From Nemertoderma westbladi (taxonomy: Eukaryota; Xenacoelomorpha; Nemertodermatida; Nemertodermatidae): a stretch of DNA of 52,167 nt. The DNA lies in NCBI GenBank assembly GCA_032718475.1, contig JAUCBJ010007355.1, forward strand, positions 1-52,167. Direction: 5' to 3'. The notes below the pieces were generated by a model. It saw nothing but the letters and a program-made list of their open reading frames with translations, was not told the DNA's origin and did no database searches. Of the stretch, positions 1 through 10,655 are shown piece after piece (positions within the stretch are counted from its first letter, which is position 1; every line of letters begins with the position of its first letter). A program made the translations under genes and the position numbers.

Positions 1-116
1 GGTTTCGACTAGTGTAGTGAATCAAATACTTGTCATAGACTAAAAAACAGATTTAATATCTAGAAGACATCTTAATTTGGTGGGTTAAACTGCCAAAGGT
101 CTGAAAGCGCGAACAT
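1..116 (+). repeat. Inverted arm matching 26531-26648
   Basis: The first ~116 bases are the reverse complement, at roughly 85-90% identity by eye, of 26531-26648. They share stretches such as CTAGTGTAGTGAATCAAATA and AACTGCCAAAGGTCTGAAAG. Each arm lies at the outer edge of an element A copy, so it may be the terminal inverted repeat of that element, or an independent repeat present in both orientations. Confidence 0.65.
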
Positions 117-565
117 GCATACTGTGGGGTGGCCTTCTGCAGAACTTTAATACTGTATTATAATAACACAATTCCATGCAGATACTGTAATATCCACGAA
201 CTAAGAAAAATGGTTATACATACGTAGGTATATAACCATCCACTGGTTCGTTATAACACAATTCCACCTACATAATAGCCACGAAGCTGGCCTATGCTGC
301 TATGTGAAGAATACCAGACTTTCTGCCGTGATATTTCACTTTGCAGTTACCCCCCATGTGAAGAATACCAGGTTTTCACCAAAAACACAGGTTACAGAAG
401 GACTGAATCTAACCAAAACAATAAGCGAATTAGCATATGTACAGGTTATAAGACAGAAATAAACGCTATAAAACACTTAAATGTCAAAGATAAATTTTAA
501 AAAATAAAAAATCTTCACAAATAAAATTCCAATAAAAAGCCGACCGAAAAGTGAAATACTGGTAT

Positions 566-1290
566 TCTTCACATGGGCGCTATATAAAAAAACACTTAAT
601 AAAGATAAATTTAAAAAATTAAAAAATCTTCACATATAGAATTACAATAAAAAGTCGACCGAAAACGGAAATCCTGGTATTCTTCACATGGGCGCTATAA
701 AACACTTAATAAAGATAAATTAAAAAAATTATAAAATCTTCACATATAAAATTACAATAAAAAGTCGACCGAAAACGGAAATCCTGGTATTCTTCACATG
801 AGCGCTATAAAATACTTAATAAAGATAAATTTAAAAAATTATAAAATCTTCACATATAAATTTACAATAAAAAGTCGACCGAAAACGGAAATCCTGGTAT
901 TCTTCACATGAGCGCTATAAAATACTTAATAAAGATAAATTTAAAAAATTATAAAATCTTCACATATAAATTTACAATAAAAAGTCGACCGAAAACGGAA
1001 ATCCTGGTCTTCTTCACATGAGCGCTATAAAATACTTAATAAAGATAAATTTAAAAAATTATAAAATCTTCACATATAAATTTACAATAAAAAGTCGACC
1101 GAAAACGGAAATCCTGGTATTCTTCACATGAGCGCTATAAAATACTTAATAAAGATAAATTTAAAAAATTATAAAATCTTCACATATAAATTTACAATAA
1201 AAAGTCGACCGAAAACGGAAATCCTGGTATTCTTCACATGAGCGCTATAAAACACTTAATAAAGATAAATTTAAAAACTTATCATGGGCA
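566..1290 (+). repeat. 110-bp tandem repeat, about 7 units
   Basis: TCTTCACATG recurs at 566, 681, 791, 901, 1011, 1121 and 1231, giving a period of exactly 110 bp after the first unit (115 bp). Each unit holds CGACCGAAAACGGAAATCCT and an AT-rich stretch with AATAAAGATAAATTTAAAAA. Copy 2 of element A has only about 3 such units with a ~112-bp period (CACATATGGGCGCT variant), so the array length varies between copies. Confidence 0.85.
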
Positions 1291-1664
1291 TTCTTCACAT
1301 TATTATTATTATTATTATTATATTATTTGGGTGGAGACACCGCTGTCATAGAAGCGTACAAATAAAACTGCACATAATAAAATAAAACAGGGGAAAGTTG
1401 AACAGAGAATAAAACAAAACGACTTATACTATGGCACCATATTAAAATAAGATTAAAAACGAAATTAAAATACGCTAAAATATTATTACATGTTAAAATA
1501 AAAGTGTAGGTCGCTAAAAAGAGTTGAACTCAGATAGAACTAATGATATGAAAAATAGAAAATAATTAGAAATTGGCATAGTTACAAATTGCGGTCAAAT
1601 TTAATCCAATTATTAAAATCGCACACATAAATATGGCGTTTGAACAATTCAACTGAGGGGGCAG

Positions 1665-4600
1665 TCACTGCAACGTAAGGTAGATTGTTCCAAACAGGCA
1701 CAACACGATTTGTAAAGGAGTTCTGAACCGAACAGTTCTGCAATGTCCTTGCTGCAATTTGTAAGGGTGCCCCCTCAGTCTTATTGAAGATGAGTTTACA
1801 TTTACAAATAAATTATTAGATTCTAATGAAATAAAACCGTTGAGTATTTTAAAAACAGTAATTAGGTCAATATGAACTCGTCTAAGTTCTAGTGATTGTA
1901 ATTTCAAAATTTTTAGCCTTCTTAGGTAACAAGCATCAGTATCTAAATAGCACCGGTGGAATAACCTACGGGTAAAATATCTTTGGACCGACTCAAGCTT
2001 GTCTGTTAGGCCAAGAAAAGGTTTTGAATTACAAAAAGGGTTCCATATTGCACTACCATATTCTAAAATTGGCCTTGCATACACTTTATACGCAAATAAA
2101 ATAGCTTCACAGTCGTTAGTAGAAAAACACCTAAATAAACAATTAATTACTTTATAGCACTTTTTAGTTATTAAATCAATGTGATTTGCAAAATATAACT
2201 TACTATCAACTTCTACTCCTAAATCACGGAAAGATGACACATTTTCAAGTGCATAGTTATTAATTGAATACACTGCCTCTGGTACATTAGAACTTCCTAC
2301 AGTAAGAACTTTACATTTATGCTTGGCCACATTAAGTTGCCATACATCTGACCAATCAGAAAAGGCGTCTAAATCTGCCTGTAATCTATATCGACCACCA
2401 GGTGAATCGAAACTGGAAAAAAGTTTAGTGTCATCAGCATACAAACGGGTATTAGTATATGAAGAAAATATATCAGGTAAATCATTTATGTATAAAATAA
2501 ACATAAGTGGCCCGATACACGAACCTTGTGGTACACCAGATTTAACTGCCATGTAGGATGAATAGCTATTTCCTAATTTTACTCGTTGCTGCCTATTTGT
2601 AAGGAAATTAGTTAACCATAACAAAACATTTCCGCTAATACCAAAACATTGTAGTTTAGACAATAATTTCTGAGTAACAACAGTATCAAACGCTTTCGCG
2701 TAATCTATATAAACGATATCTGTAAATAACCGGTCGTTAATTGCACGTGACCAGTTACTAGTACAATCAAGCAACTGTGAAACAGCACTACGTTTACTAA
2801 GAAAACCGTATTGAACTGGGGAAAGTAGTTTATTATTGCACAGATAATCAATAACTTCTGATACTAACAAACGTTCGAATAATCTACACACTGACGAAGT
2901 AAGTGATATAGGTCTATAGTTTTCACCCAGTGAACGGTCTCCTTTCTTATAGCAAGGTATTACGTCAGCACATTTCCACATTGAAGGTACCTGACCAGTC
3001 GTAACAGATAACTTAAAAATGTGTGCGAGTGGCATAGCAAGTTCATTTCTTAAAATCTTTAGCACAGCTACAGGAACACCATTAGGACAGTGGCTATATT
3101 TAAGTTGTAATTTACACATTGCCTTCAAAACCTTATTTGTGTTAAATTCAATATTAGAAAAGGTGCAATCAGTTAACTTATCTAGAGATGGACATAAACC
3201 ATTGTCGGAAACTCCTACAGAAGAATACTGCTCCAATAAACATTTACATTTATCATTTTCAGAATAAATTAGAGTACCGTTATATTTCAGAGGAGCAACA
3301 GAATTAAAAGTGTTACGTTTCTTATTTACATGTTTATAAAATGCATTCCGGTCACCGCTATGTAAGATATTATGCTCTTGTTTCCGGCGAAAGTTACGCA
3401 AGAGTTCTGAGCATGTGGCGTTTTCTTGCCGGAACTTTTGCATTCCATCGGGTCCAGAATGTCGCTGTTTCCAATAACGACGTTTCCTGGCTTGGGCTTT
3501 TCTAATATGCAGTGGGTACCTGCGCGGTTTGGTATTAGGAATGTATTTTGGCACAAAGGTATCAAAAGCAGAAGATATTTCAGAATTAAAAATATCGAGA
3601 CATGACTGAACATCATTACAATTATTAAAAAGAGCAGACCAATCAACTTCTTCTAAATAGGTTTTGATACCATTCACATTCATTTTCCGGAAGCAATAAA
3701 CTTCAGCGTCTGGTTCTGCACTGACACTAGTTTCATTGACAACGAAACTGAACGATGAATGGTCGCTGGTATCAAAATTAGGTAAACTCATAGTATTAGA
3801 TACAAAGTCGTCATCATTACATAACAATAAGTCTAAAGTGTTTTGGTACCTTGTTGGAAAATTGACAAATTGAGTTAGGTCGCAACGCAATAAAAAATCA
3901 TTAAAATCACTATATATATTACAGTTAGGAAAACTGTTGTCAGGCCAATTAAAATCAGGAAAGTTAAAATCACCAACTATTACTGTGGAATAAGAAGGTG
4001 AACAAAGCCATTCTAAGAGATTACACATTAAATTATTATATTGGTTTAGTGAAAGGGGGTTATTTACATAACATGTGTTAGGAGGTCGATAAACACAAAC
4101 AAATCTGAACTGAGAACCAGACTGGCCCATCGCATCGATTGCCACGCACTCAATCTCGTCATATTGGTGGAATTGGAACGAGTATAGGAGATAGTTCGCG
4201 ATTGCATATAATGGCAACTCCTCCCATGCTACGCTCAGTACGGTCCTTTCGGAACATCTCGTAGTGAGTCTTATATTCTCCAAGACACACAGAATTTGGA
4301 TTAGAGAAGTCAAGGTTTGTTTCACTGAGGCCGATTAGCGAGTATTCTCCAGTGTACGGAGCCCCTAAAGGGACATGGGTTTCCCCCTTTTTTTCTAAGT
4401 CCGGCCCGGAGATACTATCTCAGGCCCGGAGATACTAAGTCCGGCCCGGAGATACTATCTCAGGCCCGGAGATACTAAGTCCGGCCCGGAGATACTCTGC
4501 CATCTCATACAGATACTATAGTTTATGGGGTAGCCAATACTTCAAAGCTGCTTGTCATACTCATATCATCTCATTCAGGCCTTTGTGAGTGACCGTGGCC

Positions 4601-5299
4601 TATTTGTTTCGGTTTACATACACCTCTGTTGCAGTTTAACTTTACGCGGCTATTCAGCCATTGCCTCCAAATAATATGGAATGTTCTTATTATTGGTAGT
4701 TCATTTCTGTAGCCGTAAAAGGGTATTATCATTAAGTAAATGCCCGTTGGTAGGTCGGCTTTTATTCAAAGGCACGGGGTCATGCTTCCCTCCAGATATG
4801 TAATTACTTTGTATTGTGCTGTGCTAACAATACTCTTGTGTCTCCATATTAAATATCTCACAAATTGAAATGTGAAACTTAATGTCTGTACTTGTAGAAC
4901 AGCAATTGATCTGGAATTAACCCAGTTAGCTGATTGGCTGCAATTTGTTTCTGTTGATTGCTGTGTCAGCGCTATAACATCTATGAACCTGTTCTGTATT
5001 TTATCTCCGGGCCTGAGATAGTATCTCCGGGCCGGACTTAGTATCTCCGGGCCTGAGATAGTATCTCCGGGCCTGAGATAGTAAGTATCTCCGGGCCTGA
5101 GATAGTATCTCCGGGCCGGACTTAGAAAAAAAGGGGGAAACCCATGTCCCTTTAGGGGCTCCGTACCAGTGGATAGCATAACTTCGAGATTAGTCTGCTT
5201 TGATACTGAGTTCATTGATTGCACGTTTGCGTAATAGCAAGAAATTATCTTATTGGTTAAGCCGGGAATCTCGCTACTTCCAGCGACGTCTCCATCCAC
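1665..5299 (-). pseudogene. LINE A ORF2: APE endonuclease + reverse transcriptase, broken
   Basis: The endonuclease starts near 5260 (CYYANVQSMNS) and is cut by the TIR element at 4355-5165. It continues at about 4343 with LIGLSETNLD, then shifts frame near 4170. From there one long frame runs to the stop at 1665, with VYRPP, VIVGDFNFPDFNW, TLDLLL and SDHSSF completing the endonuclease. The reverse transcriptase follows with NYRPISL, DYAKAFDTV, GVPQGSCIGPL and the catalytic RLYADDTKLF, then a thumb/C-terminal region with RPILEYGSAIWNP. Motif style and C-terminus fit the CR1/Jockey group. No ribonuclease H domain is seen. The longest intact frame begins around 4325, but its first ~30 codons before the frameshift are not native. 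Confidence 0.85.
4355..5165. mobile_element. 811-bp non-autonomous TIR element with tandem-repeat arms
   Basis: The ends are perfect inverted repeats beginning TACGGAGCCCCTAAAGGGAC. Each arm (4355-4497 and 5002-5165) continues into several copies of an 18-20-bp unit around CTCCGGGCCTGAGATAGT or its variant with GGACTTAG. The flanks CCAGTG at 4349-4354 and 5166-5171 are an exact 6-bp target site duplication. The interior (4498-5001) has no coding capacity that I can see. The host LINE endonuclease frame is continuous when the element plus one flank copy is ignored, which supports these boundaries. Confidence 0.88.
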
Positions 5300-5435
5300 T
5301 AGTTTTCCTGCAGCAGCACAGAATCTGATGAAGTATCTGCCTGAGGCGAAAAAGGTAGTTGTTGGAAACTCGGGTTTCGGTTTGATTGTTGGTTCACAGT
5401 GGAAGGACCCTGAGGTGTTGTACCTGTATGGTTGT

Positions 5436-5545
5436 ACATGGGCGACGAAGCCAATTAGCTTGGTTAATTACCTGCGTGGAATTGTGTTATTATACTGTTT
5501 GTATTAAAGTCTCTTTCTTAGCGAAAGTAGTTGATTCAATATCCA
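5436..5545 (+). mobile_element. Element A, copy 1, right part
   Basis: Bases from ACATGGGCGACGAAGCC onward match 26158-26266 of copy 2 almost exactly, including GGAATTGTGTTATTATACTG and CTTTCTTAGCGAAAGTAGTT. Similarity ends near 5540. Beyond that, copy 2 has a foldback sequence which copy 1 lacks. Confidence 0.7.
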
Positions 5546-6239
5546 ATATTTATTGGTTTATGTACAGTAGTTAAGCGGCTCTCTAGTTACGTAATAAATA
5601 TTCGAGAACACTAAATGATTTGACATTGAGTAAGGCAGCATCCGGAGTTTAAGAGTACAGTAATTTGAATTACAGTCACTTTGGAAGCAATATAGTAAAA
5701 TACTATAGTTCAATTTATTTTGTATCACTATATCGCTCATTATTTTATTAAAGAATTTAGCATCAAAAAGTACTAATTTAAGAATAAAATTACGTATTTC
5801 AGGGGAAAAAAACGTTGAACATTTTTTTTTTCAATATTCTCTCGACCCATTATTAACTTAATACATATTTTACTTGTTAATAATCTACTTTCAAAGTTCC
5901 TCTTTTTACTATTTTTCAATCAAATTATATGTATTCTGTAATACGTATACTTATTTTAATTCTGTGCGTCGCATATACTGTACCTTCTGTACAGTAATTT
6001 ATAATAAATCAAGTGTATAGGCCTACTACAATAAAAGTGACATTAAATTAACTTTTCAGTTTAAAATATATCAGTTACGTAGGTACAGTTTAAAAGAAAA
6101 TCAATTTATACAAAAAAACACTGTTAGGCCTATAAAATAATTAGTTACTGTATGAAGTTCAATAAAATACAATGTTTGTTATCTTAATTAATAATCATAA
6201 TAAATGTATTCATTTGAATTTTCAGTTAGCAGCTGCTGT
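5546..6239. other. AT-rich stretch, nothing recognised
   Basis: No convincing coding frame, RNA gene or terminal repeats are seen. The 8-mer TAGGCCTA occurs near 6017 (AGGCCTAC) and 6127 (AGGCCTAT). It could be ordinary intergenic sequence or old repeat. Confidence 0.5.
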
Positions 6240-6612
6240 ATGTAGTAGTCTTTGCGGTTGTGTTTGAACTTATAAAGTTTTCACGTTCGTTAAGCTTTGA
6301 GGCAGTTCGTTCCAAATTTTTGGGCCCAAGTAAGTGAACGCTTTCTTAACGCAAACTGTCGTACAATGGGGGAGCACAGCTGATTACTCAGTAGAACGCA
6401 GTGAGTGTGTTTGACAACGAATGTTAACGAAGTCTGACATGTAATCGGGGGATATGTTGTTAACAATTTTGAACATATGTGATGCTATAACTGCCTTTAT
6501 TCTTTCGTTTAGAGGGAGCCAATTTATTTATTTGAAGTGTTGGATTCCGATATGTTCACGGGGACCGTAACCAAGGCAATATCTAACACATTTCCTCTGC
6601 GTTTCCTCTGCT
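6240..6612 (-). pseudogene. C-terminal fragment of a LINE reverse transcriptase ('LINE C')
   Basis: Minus-strand translation gives a typical LINE C-terminal region: QRKCVRYCLGYGPREHIG, then after a stop NWLPLNERIKAVIASHMFK, RCQTHSLRSTE and, after another stop, KKAFTYLGPKIWNELPQSL. The in-frame stops (TAA after HFK, TGA inside the second block) show it is dead. It is joined on its 5' side, at about 6613, to a fragment of a different LINE family (LINE B) lying in the same orientation. The resulting 162-codon frame (6528-7016) is therefore a chimera and not a natural protein. Confidence 0.7.
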
Positions 6613-7895
6613 AACACATTTCCTGGCGCAAGTGTGTCTCCATGAAGGACTCCCCATAACACTTCAAACGGTTCTGTGTCACCGTCAACAGTAGACACAA
6701 ATGTTGTTGAACCATCGTATACAGATCTGAGTGCTGCAATAATTTTATCAGGAATCCCATATAATGAAAGTATGCTGAACATACGTGAGCGAGAGACTGA
6801 ATCAAAGGCCTTGAAGAAGTCAACAAAGATAACAGCCAGATGCCTGACTTTCTTTTTTGATAACTCTTCAATTATCCTTCTAAGTGCCAAAATGGGCTCC
6901 ATGGTCCCACGACCTTTACGGAACCCATTCTGATTTCCACGGAGCAGTCTCTCAATGGGATCCCTGATGCGATTTAATAGAATCCTATTGTATAGCTTTG
7001 CAGCAATCGAGATCAATGAGATTCCACGAAAAGAACCAGAGTGTTAGGTTGCCCTTCTTGGGAACTGGCACCAACTTATTTGTTTTCATTTCTTGTGGGA
7101 CTCTTGTTGTTCGGTACATGTCTACTATGATGGGATAGATGAGCTTTAAACACTCAGGTATTTTAAAGACCTCAGGGGGGACACCATCTACTCCACTGGC
7201 ACGATTGGCCTTAATGCTCTTTGCAGCAGCCTTAACTTCTGCAAATGAGATATCGCCAATGGGAATATCTGGGAGTACAAACTAAGACACTTTTATTTCT
7301 ATAAAGTTATCGGGCAATACCCTGTCATTATTGAGGAGCTTTTCAAAGTGGGCCTTCCAACCATTTAGGCGATCGGCTGGTGATTCTGCCTTAACCTTGG
7401 TGGTTTGGTTGGCTTTTCCGCCCAGTAAGCAAGTTGATTGATATCCATGCCTGGGATGATTGCCTGCTGTCATCGGCATCATTGATGGCATCAACATGCT
7501 GGTTTATAAGCTCATGTAGATTAACAGAGTACTGCCTGTTCAGGGACCTAGATGCAGCCTTAACTGCATTCTTGGCCTCTGTATTCTGTTTGAGTCGGGA
7601 CTCTTTCTGCGCCTTATAGAGGTCATTTCGGCACTTCTGAATTTTGTGGTCAGTCCAAGGGGCCTTTTTCCTGTTTCGAGGGTACACAGGAACTGTTTCT
7701 GCCGCTGCTAACTTAACTGCTTCTGTGAAGGCAGTATAGCCCTCGCAGTGATCTGCCTCCTCAGAGGCAAGAACCTCATACCTGTTGCTTAGCTGTAGTG
7801 TAAAGTTGGATCTCACACTTGGCTGTTGCAACAGAGAGGACCAGTCATGCCGCGGCAACTCATTTCGTTGTTCTGCTAGCACGCAGACTAAGTCT
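6613..7895 (-). pseudogene. LINE B fragment, minus-strand copy (EN end to RT palm)
   Basis: This is homologous to the LINE B copy on the plus strand at 8365-9440. Readable blocks are LPRHDWSSLLQQPSVRS (about 7850), PVYPRNRKKAPWTDHKIQ, the RT start near 7190-7260, GNQNGFRKGRGTMEPILAL and FVDFFKAFDSVSRSRMFSI, ending at GVLHGDTLAP (about 6615) just before the ADD box. Frameshifts occur near 7020-7070 and 7400, and a stop near 7280. It is more diverged from the plus copy than the two plus-strand LINE B copies are from each other, so it looks older. It meets the plus-strand copy head-to-head at about 7896-7910. Confidence 0.75.
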
Positions 7896-7910
7896 TAAGC
7901 ACGCAGACTG

Positions 7911-9449
7911 GCTAAGAAGTTTCCTAAGGTGGTTCTGATTGTGTGCTACTCTCCAACTAGTGTTGCCCCTATAGAGTAGGTGGAAAATTTCTACCACAAT
8001 CTACAAGCAGCTACTGATGGAGTGGATCAGCATGCATTCTTAACATTCCTGGGAGACTTTAATGCAAGTCTGCATCAATCACCTACATCGCCCTGGGTCT
8101 ATAGCAATAGTGTTAACCGAAATTCTGTCCATCTTCAGGATTTTATCTCTGGAAATGGATTGTTTTCGGCTGGAACCCAGTTCAAGAAGCGAACTGGAAA
8201 GCTATGGACTTATAGTGGACCCAGTGGTCACAAGTCCCAGATAGACCATATTCTGTTTCGTAGGAAATACAGGAGCTCTATACAAGACTGTAATGCATTT
8301 ACACTTCGACCCTTCTCCAGTGATCACCGCCTTATTGTGGCCAAGGTAAGACTTAGTCTGCGTGCTAGCAGAACAACGAAATCTTCCTTGCCGCGGCATG
8401 ACTGGTCCTCTCTATTGCAACAGCCAAGTGTGAGATCCAGCTTCACACTACAGCTGAGCAACAGGTATGAGGCTCTTGCCTCTGAGGCGGCAGATCACTG
8501 TGAGGGCTATACTGCCTTTACAGAAGCAGTTAAGTTAGCAGCTGCAGAAACAGTTCCTGTATACCCTCGGAACGGGAAAAGGGCCCCCTGGACTGACAAC
8601 AAAATTCAAAAGTGCCGAAATGACCTTCATAAGGCGCAGAAAGAGTCCCGACTTAAACAGACTACAGCGGCCAAGAATGCAGTTAAGGCTGCATCTAGGT
8701 CCCTGAACAGGCAGTACTCTGTTAATCTACAGGAGCTAATAAACCAACAGGTTGATGCCATCAATGATGCTGACGACAGCAGGCAATCATCCCAGGCATG
8801 GAAATCGATCAATCTGCTTACTGGGCGGAAAAGCCAACCGACCACCAAGGTTAAGGCTGAATCACCAGCCGATCGCCTGAATGGTTGGAAAGCCCACTTT
8901 GAAAAGCTCCTCAATAATGACAGGGTATTGCCTGATAACTTTATAGAAGTAAAGGTGTCTGAGTCTGTACTCCCAGATATTCCCATTGGCGATATCTCCT
9001 TTGCAGAAGTGAAGGCTGCTGCAAAGAGCATTAAGACCAATCGTGCCAGTGGAGTAGATGGTGTTCCCCCTGAGGTCTTTAAAATACCTGAGTGTTTAAA
9101 GCTCATCTATCCCATCATAGTAGACATGTACCGTACAACAAGAGTCCCACAAGAAATGAAAACAAATAAGTTGGTGCCAGTTCCCAAAAAGGGCAACCTA
9201 ACACTCTATGGTTCTTTTCGGGGAATCTCATTGATCTCGATTGCTGCAAAGCTATACAATAGGATTCTATTAAATCGCATAAGGGATCCCATTGAGAGAC
9301 TGCTCCGTGGAAATCAGAATGGGTTCCGTAAAGGTCGTGGGACCATGAAGCCCATTTTGGCACTTAGAAGGATAATTGAAGAATTATCAAAAAAGAAAGA
9401 CAGGCATCTGGCTGTTATCTTTGTTGACTTCTTCAAGCCTTTGATTCAG
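7911..9449 (+). pseudogene. LINE B copy 1 ORF: endonuclease and RT N-terminal half
   Basis: The frame opens before the ATG at 7980: KKFPKVVLIVCYSPTSVAP precedes it, with a TAG at about 7975 replacing a sense codon, so the visible start is artificial. The endonuclease shows LTFLGDFNASL, a DHI segment (KSQIDHILFRR) and FSSDHRLIVAKV. A linker with APWTDNKIQKCRNDL follows. The RT begins near 9040 (RASGVDGVPPEVFK) and runs through GSFRGISLISIAAKLYNRIL and GNQNGFRKGRGTM to FVDFF, where one G is missing compared with the other copies (FFKPLIQ instead of FFKAFDS). The LTR element starts right after, so the last ~45 codons of the 536-codon frame are LTR sequence. Confidence 0.8.
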
Positions 9450-9867
9450 TGTGGAAGCGCTATCGGCGCCCGGTCCCGGATCCACGGCCACGCACTATCC
9501 CGCTCGAGGGGTGAGCTGGAGAAGACTGAAGTAAAACTAGGAAACCAGCTGCAGTATATCAGTATATTGTGTATTGAGATACATGAATAACAAATAATGA
9601 TGTGATACAATCAGACAATGAAACTAATAACGAACTACCTACAAAACATGACTGACAACCCTACACCGGTAAGTCATCTCAATAACTAAACTGAATGATA
9701 ACTCACTGACTGCGCCCTGCCCCCAGGACTATATCCCTGACAGCTACCGAACAACCAGCTGTTCACACCCTAGGTGCTAACAAGATACTACTATATCATA
9801 CCTACCTAACCTATACAATACATACTTATCAGTCCAATAATACACCATCCCATAATACAATATCGCA
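9450..9867 (-). repeat. 3' LTR of gypsy element (418 bp)
   Basis: Begins TGTGGAAGCGC and ends ATATCGCA on the plus strand. It aligns end to end with 17164-17581, with three substitutions (GAGAAGAC/GAGAGGAC, CATGAATA/CATGGATA, ATCGCA/ATCACA). Confidence 0.93.
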
Positions 9868-9879
9868 TCCCCCCTTCCT
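9868..9879 (-). promoter_or_regulatory. Polypurine tract (plus-strand DNA primer)
   Basis: On the minus strand AGGAAGGGGGGA directly abuts the LTR end, the position expected for the polypurine tract that primes second-strand synthesis. Confidence 0.8.
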
Positions 9880-10655
9880 AAAAAAAAAACTCGCCCACGA
9901 GTTTCTAGAACGCACAAACTACAAACCCCAAGTCTAATGACTACATCGACAAGTAAAGTCTACCTCAACGGCAGTATAGATACTGTATATGAAGTACGAT
10001 ACCAACAATACATTCAACTAGCCTAAGGCCAATAATATCTAAATCGAAATTTCGTACTGCATGTATCGTAAGCCAGTATGACTAAAGAATAACACGTACA
10101 ACTCAATGAGTAACCAAATAACACTATATCAAGCATAATTGCAATCTATAAATCGCACCGTAAGTAACCGACCATAGTACAATCCATAAAATGTGTCACT
10201 GCCACAATAAATAAAGGCTATATAAGTAAATAATTAATACGTGTATCTATCACATGAAAATGTATCCATACAGTATCTATCATAAACATGTATCCATCCA
10301 TACAGTATCTATCTATCCGTATCTTATGTAATAATAATACGTAATGACGTAACAAAAATATACAAAAAAATATATATGTTGGAGTTATAAGGTAAATAAT
10401 AATACATACAGAATAGAGAATACTCTACAAAATGTACATAACTGAGGCACAAAATATCTCGTGGGCGAATAACGGGTGAGAGCCGAGCAATGGAACGGAA
10501 TTTAAAAAAATCACAATATCTAAATAATTCAGGATAACAATTTTTTTCCAAACAAAAGTTATTCATTGTTAATAAATGCAATTTATCTATGTAGCCATGG
10601 TAACCAGCAAACAGTCAAGTCACATCGACTACGTCTCTATAATTTGCGTCAACGG
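9880..10655 (-). other. 3' untranslated region of the gypsy element
   Basis: 775 bp between the pol stop and the polypurine tract. Only short chance frames occur, the longest about 85 codons with no envelope-like features such as a signal peptide or membrane anchor. It is AT-rich and non-coding. Confidence 0.6.

Larger units (their letters stand above)
1..1298 (+). mobile_element. Element A, copy 1, left part
   Basis: A composite non-coding repeat. From about 117 it matches the second copy, which starts near 25408, closely (GCATACTGTGGGGTGGCC onward). It contains inverted short motifs: TGTGAAGAATACCAG near 300-375 is the reverse complement of CTGGTATTCTTCACA in the tandem array that follows. 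The sequence breaks off at ...ATTCTTCACAT (1298) and resumes at 5436 with ACATGGGCGACG, where copy 2 is continuous; the material between is a LINE insertion. No protein is encoded. The class is uncertain; a non-autonomous TIR element is possible because of the inverted arm at 1-116. Confidence 0.6.
1299..5435 (-). mobile_element. CR1/Jockey-like LINE ('LINE A'), 5'-truncated, inserted in element A
   Basis: A minus-strand APE-type non-LTR retrotransposon. Its 3' end is a (TAA)n-type tail (plus-strand ATTATTATT, 1300-1323). Its 5' end lies at about 5435, where element A resumes. The 4-bp ACAT at both edges is a possible short target duplication. Most of ORF2 is present. A short open stretch at about 5303-5435 ending in TAG, rich in Gln, Pro and Ser, could be the tail of ORF1. 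The element is dead: ORF2 carries a frameshift and a TIR element insertion. Confidence 0.75.

Noticed and set aside
566-1290. CRISPR-like regular repeat array
   Set aside because: Units are 110 bp, fully tandem without unique spacers, and the context is a eukaryotic transposon-rich region.
6528-7016. A single 162-codon RT protein
   Set aside because: The frame crosses the junction between two different LINE families at about 6613; it is a chance chimera.
7391-7910. Twin-priming inversion of one LINE B insertion
   Set aside because: The two opposite-strand pieces overlap in content and differ in divergence, whereas twin priming gives adjacent, non-overlapping parts of one copy.
9450-9590. 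C-terminal end of the 536-codon plus-strand LINE frame
   Set aside because: These last codons are gypsy LTR sequence read by chance after the insertion point.
9880-10655. Envelope gene in the gypsy element (errantivirus-like)
   Set aside because: No frame of sufficient length, signal peptide or membrane anchor occurs between pol and the 3' LTR.
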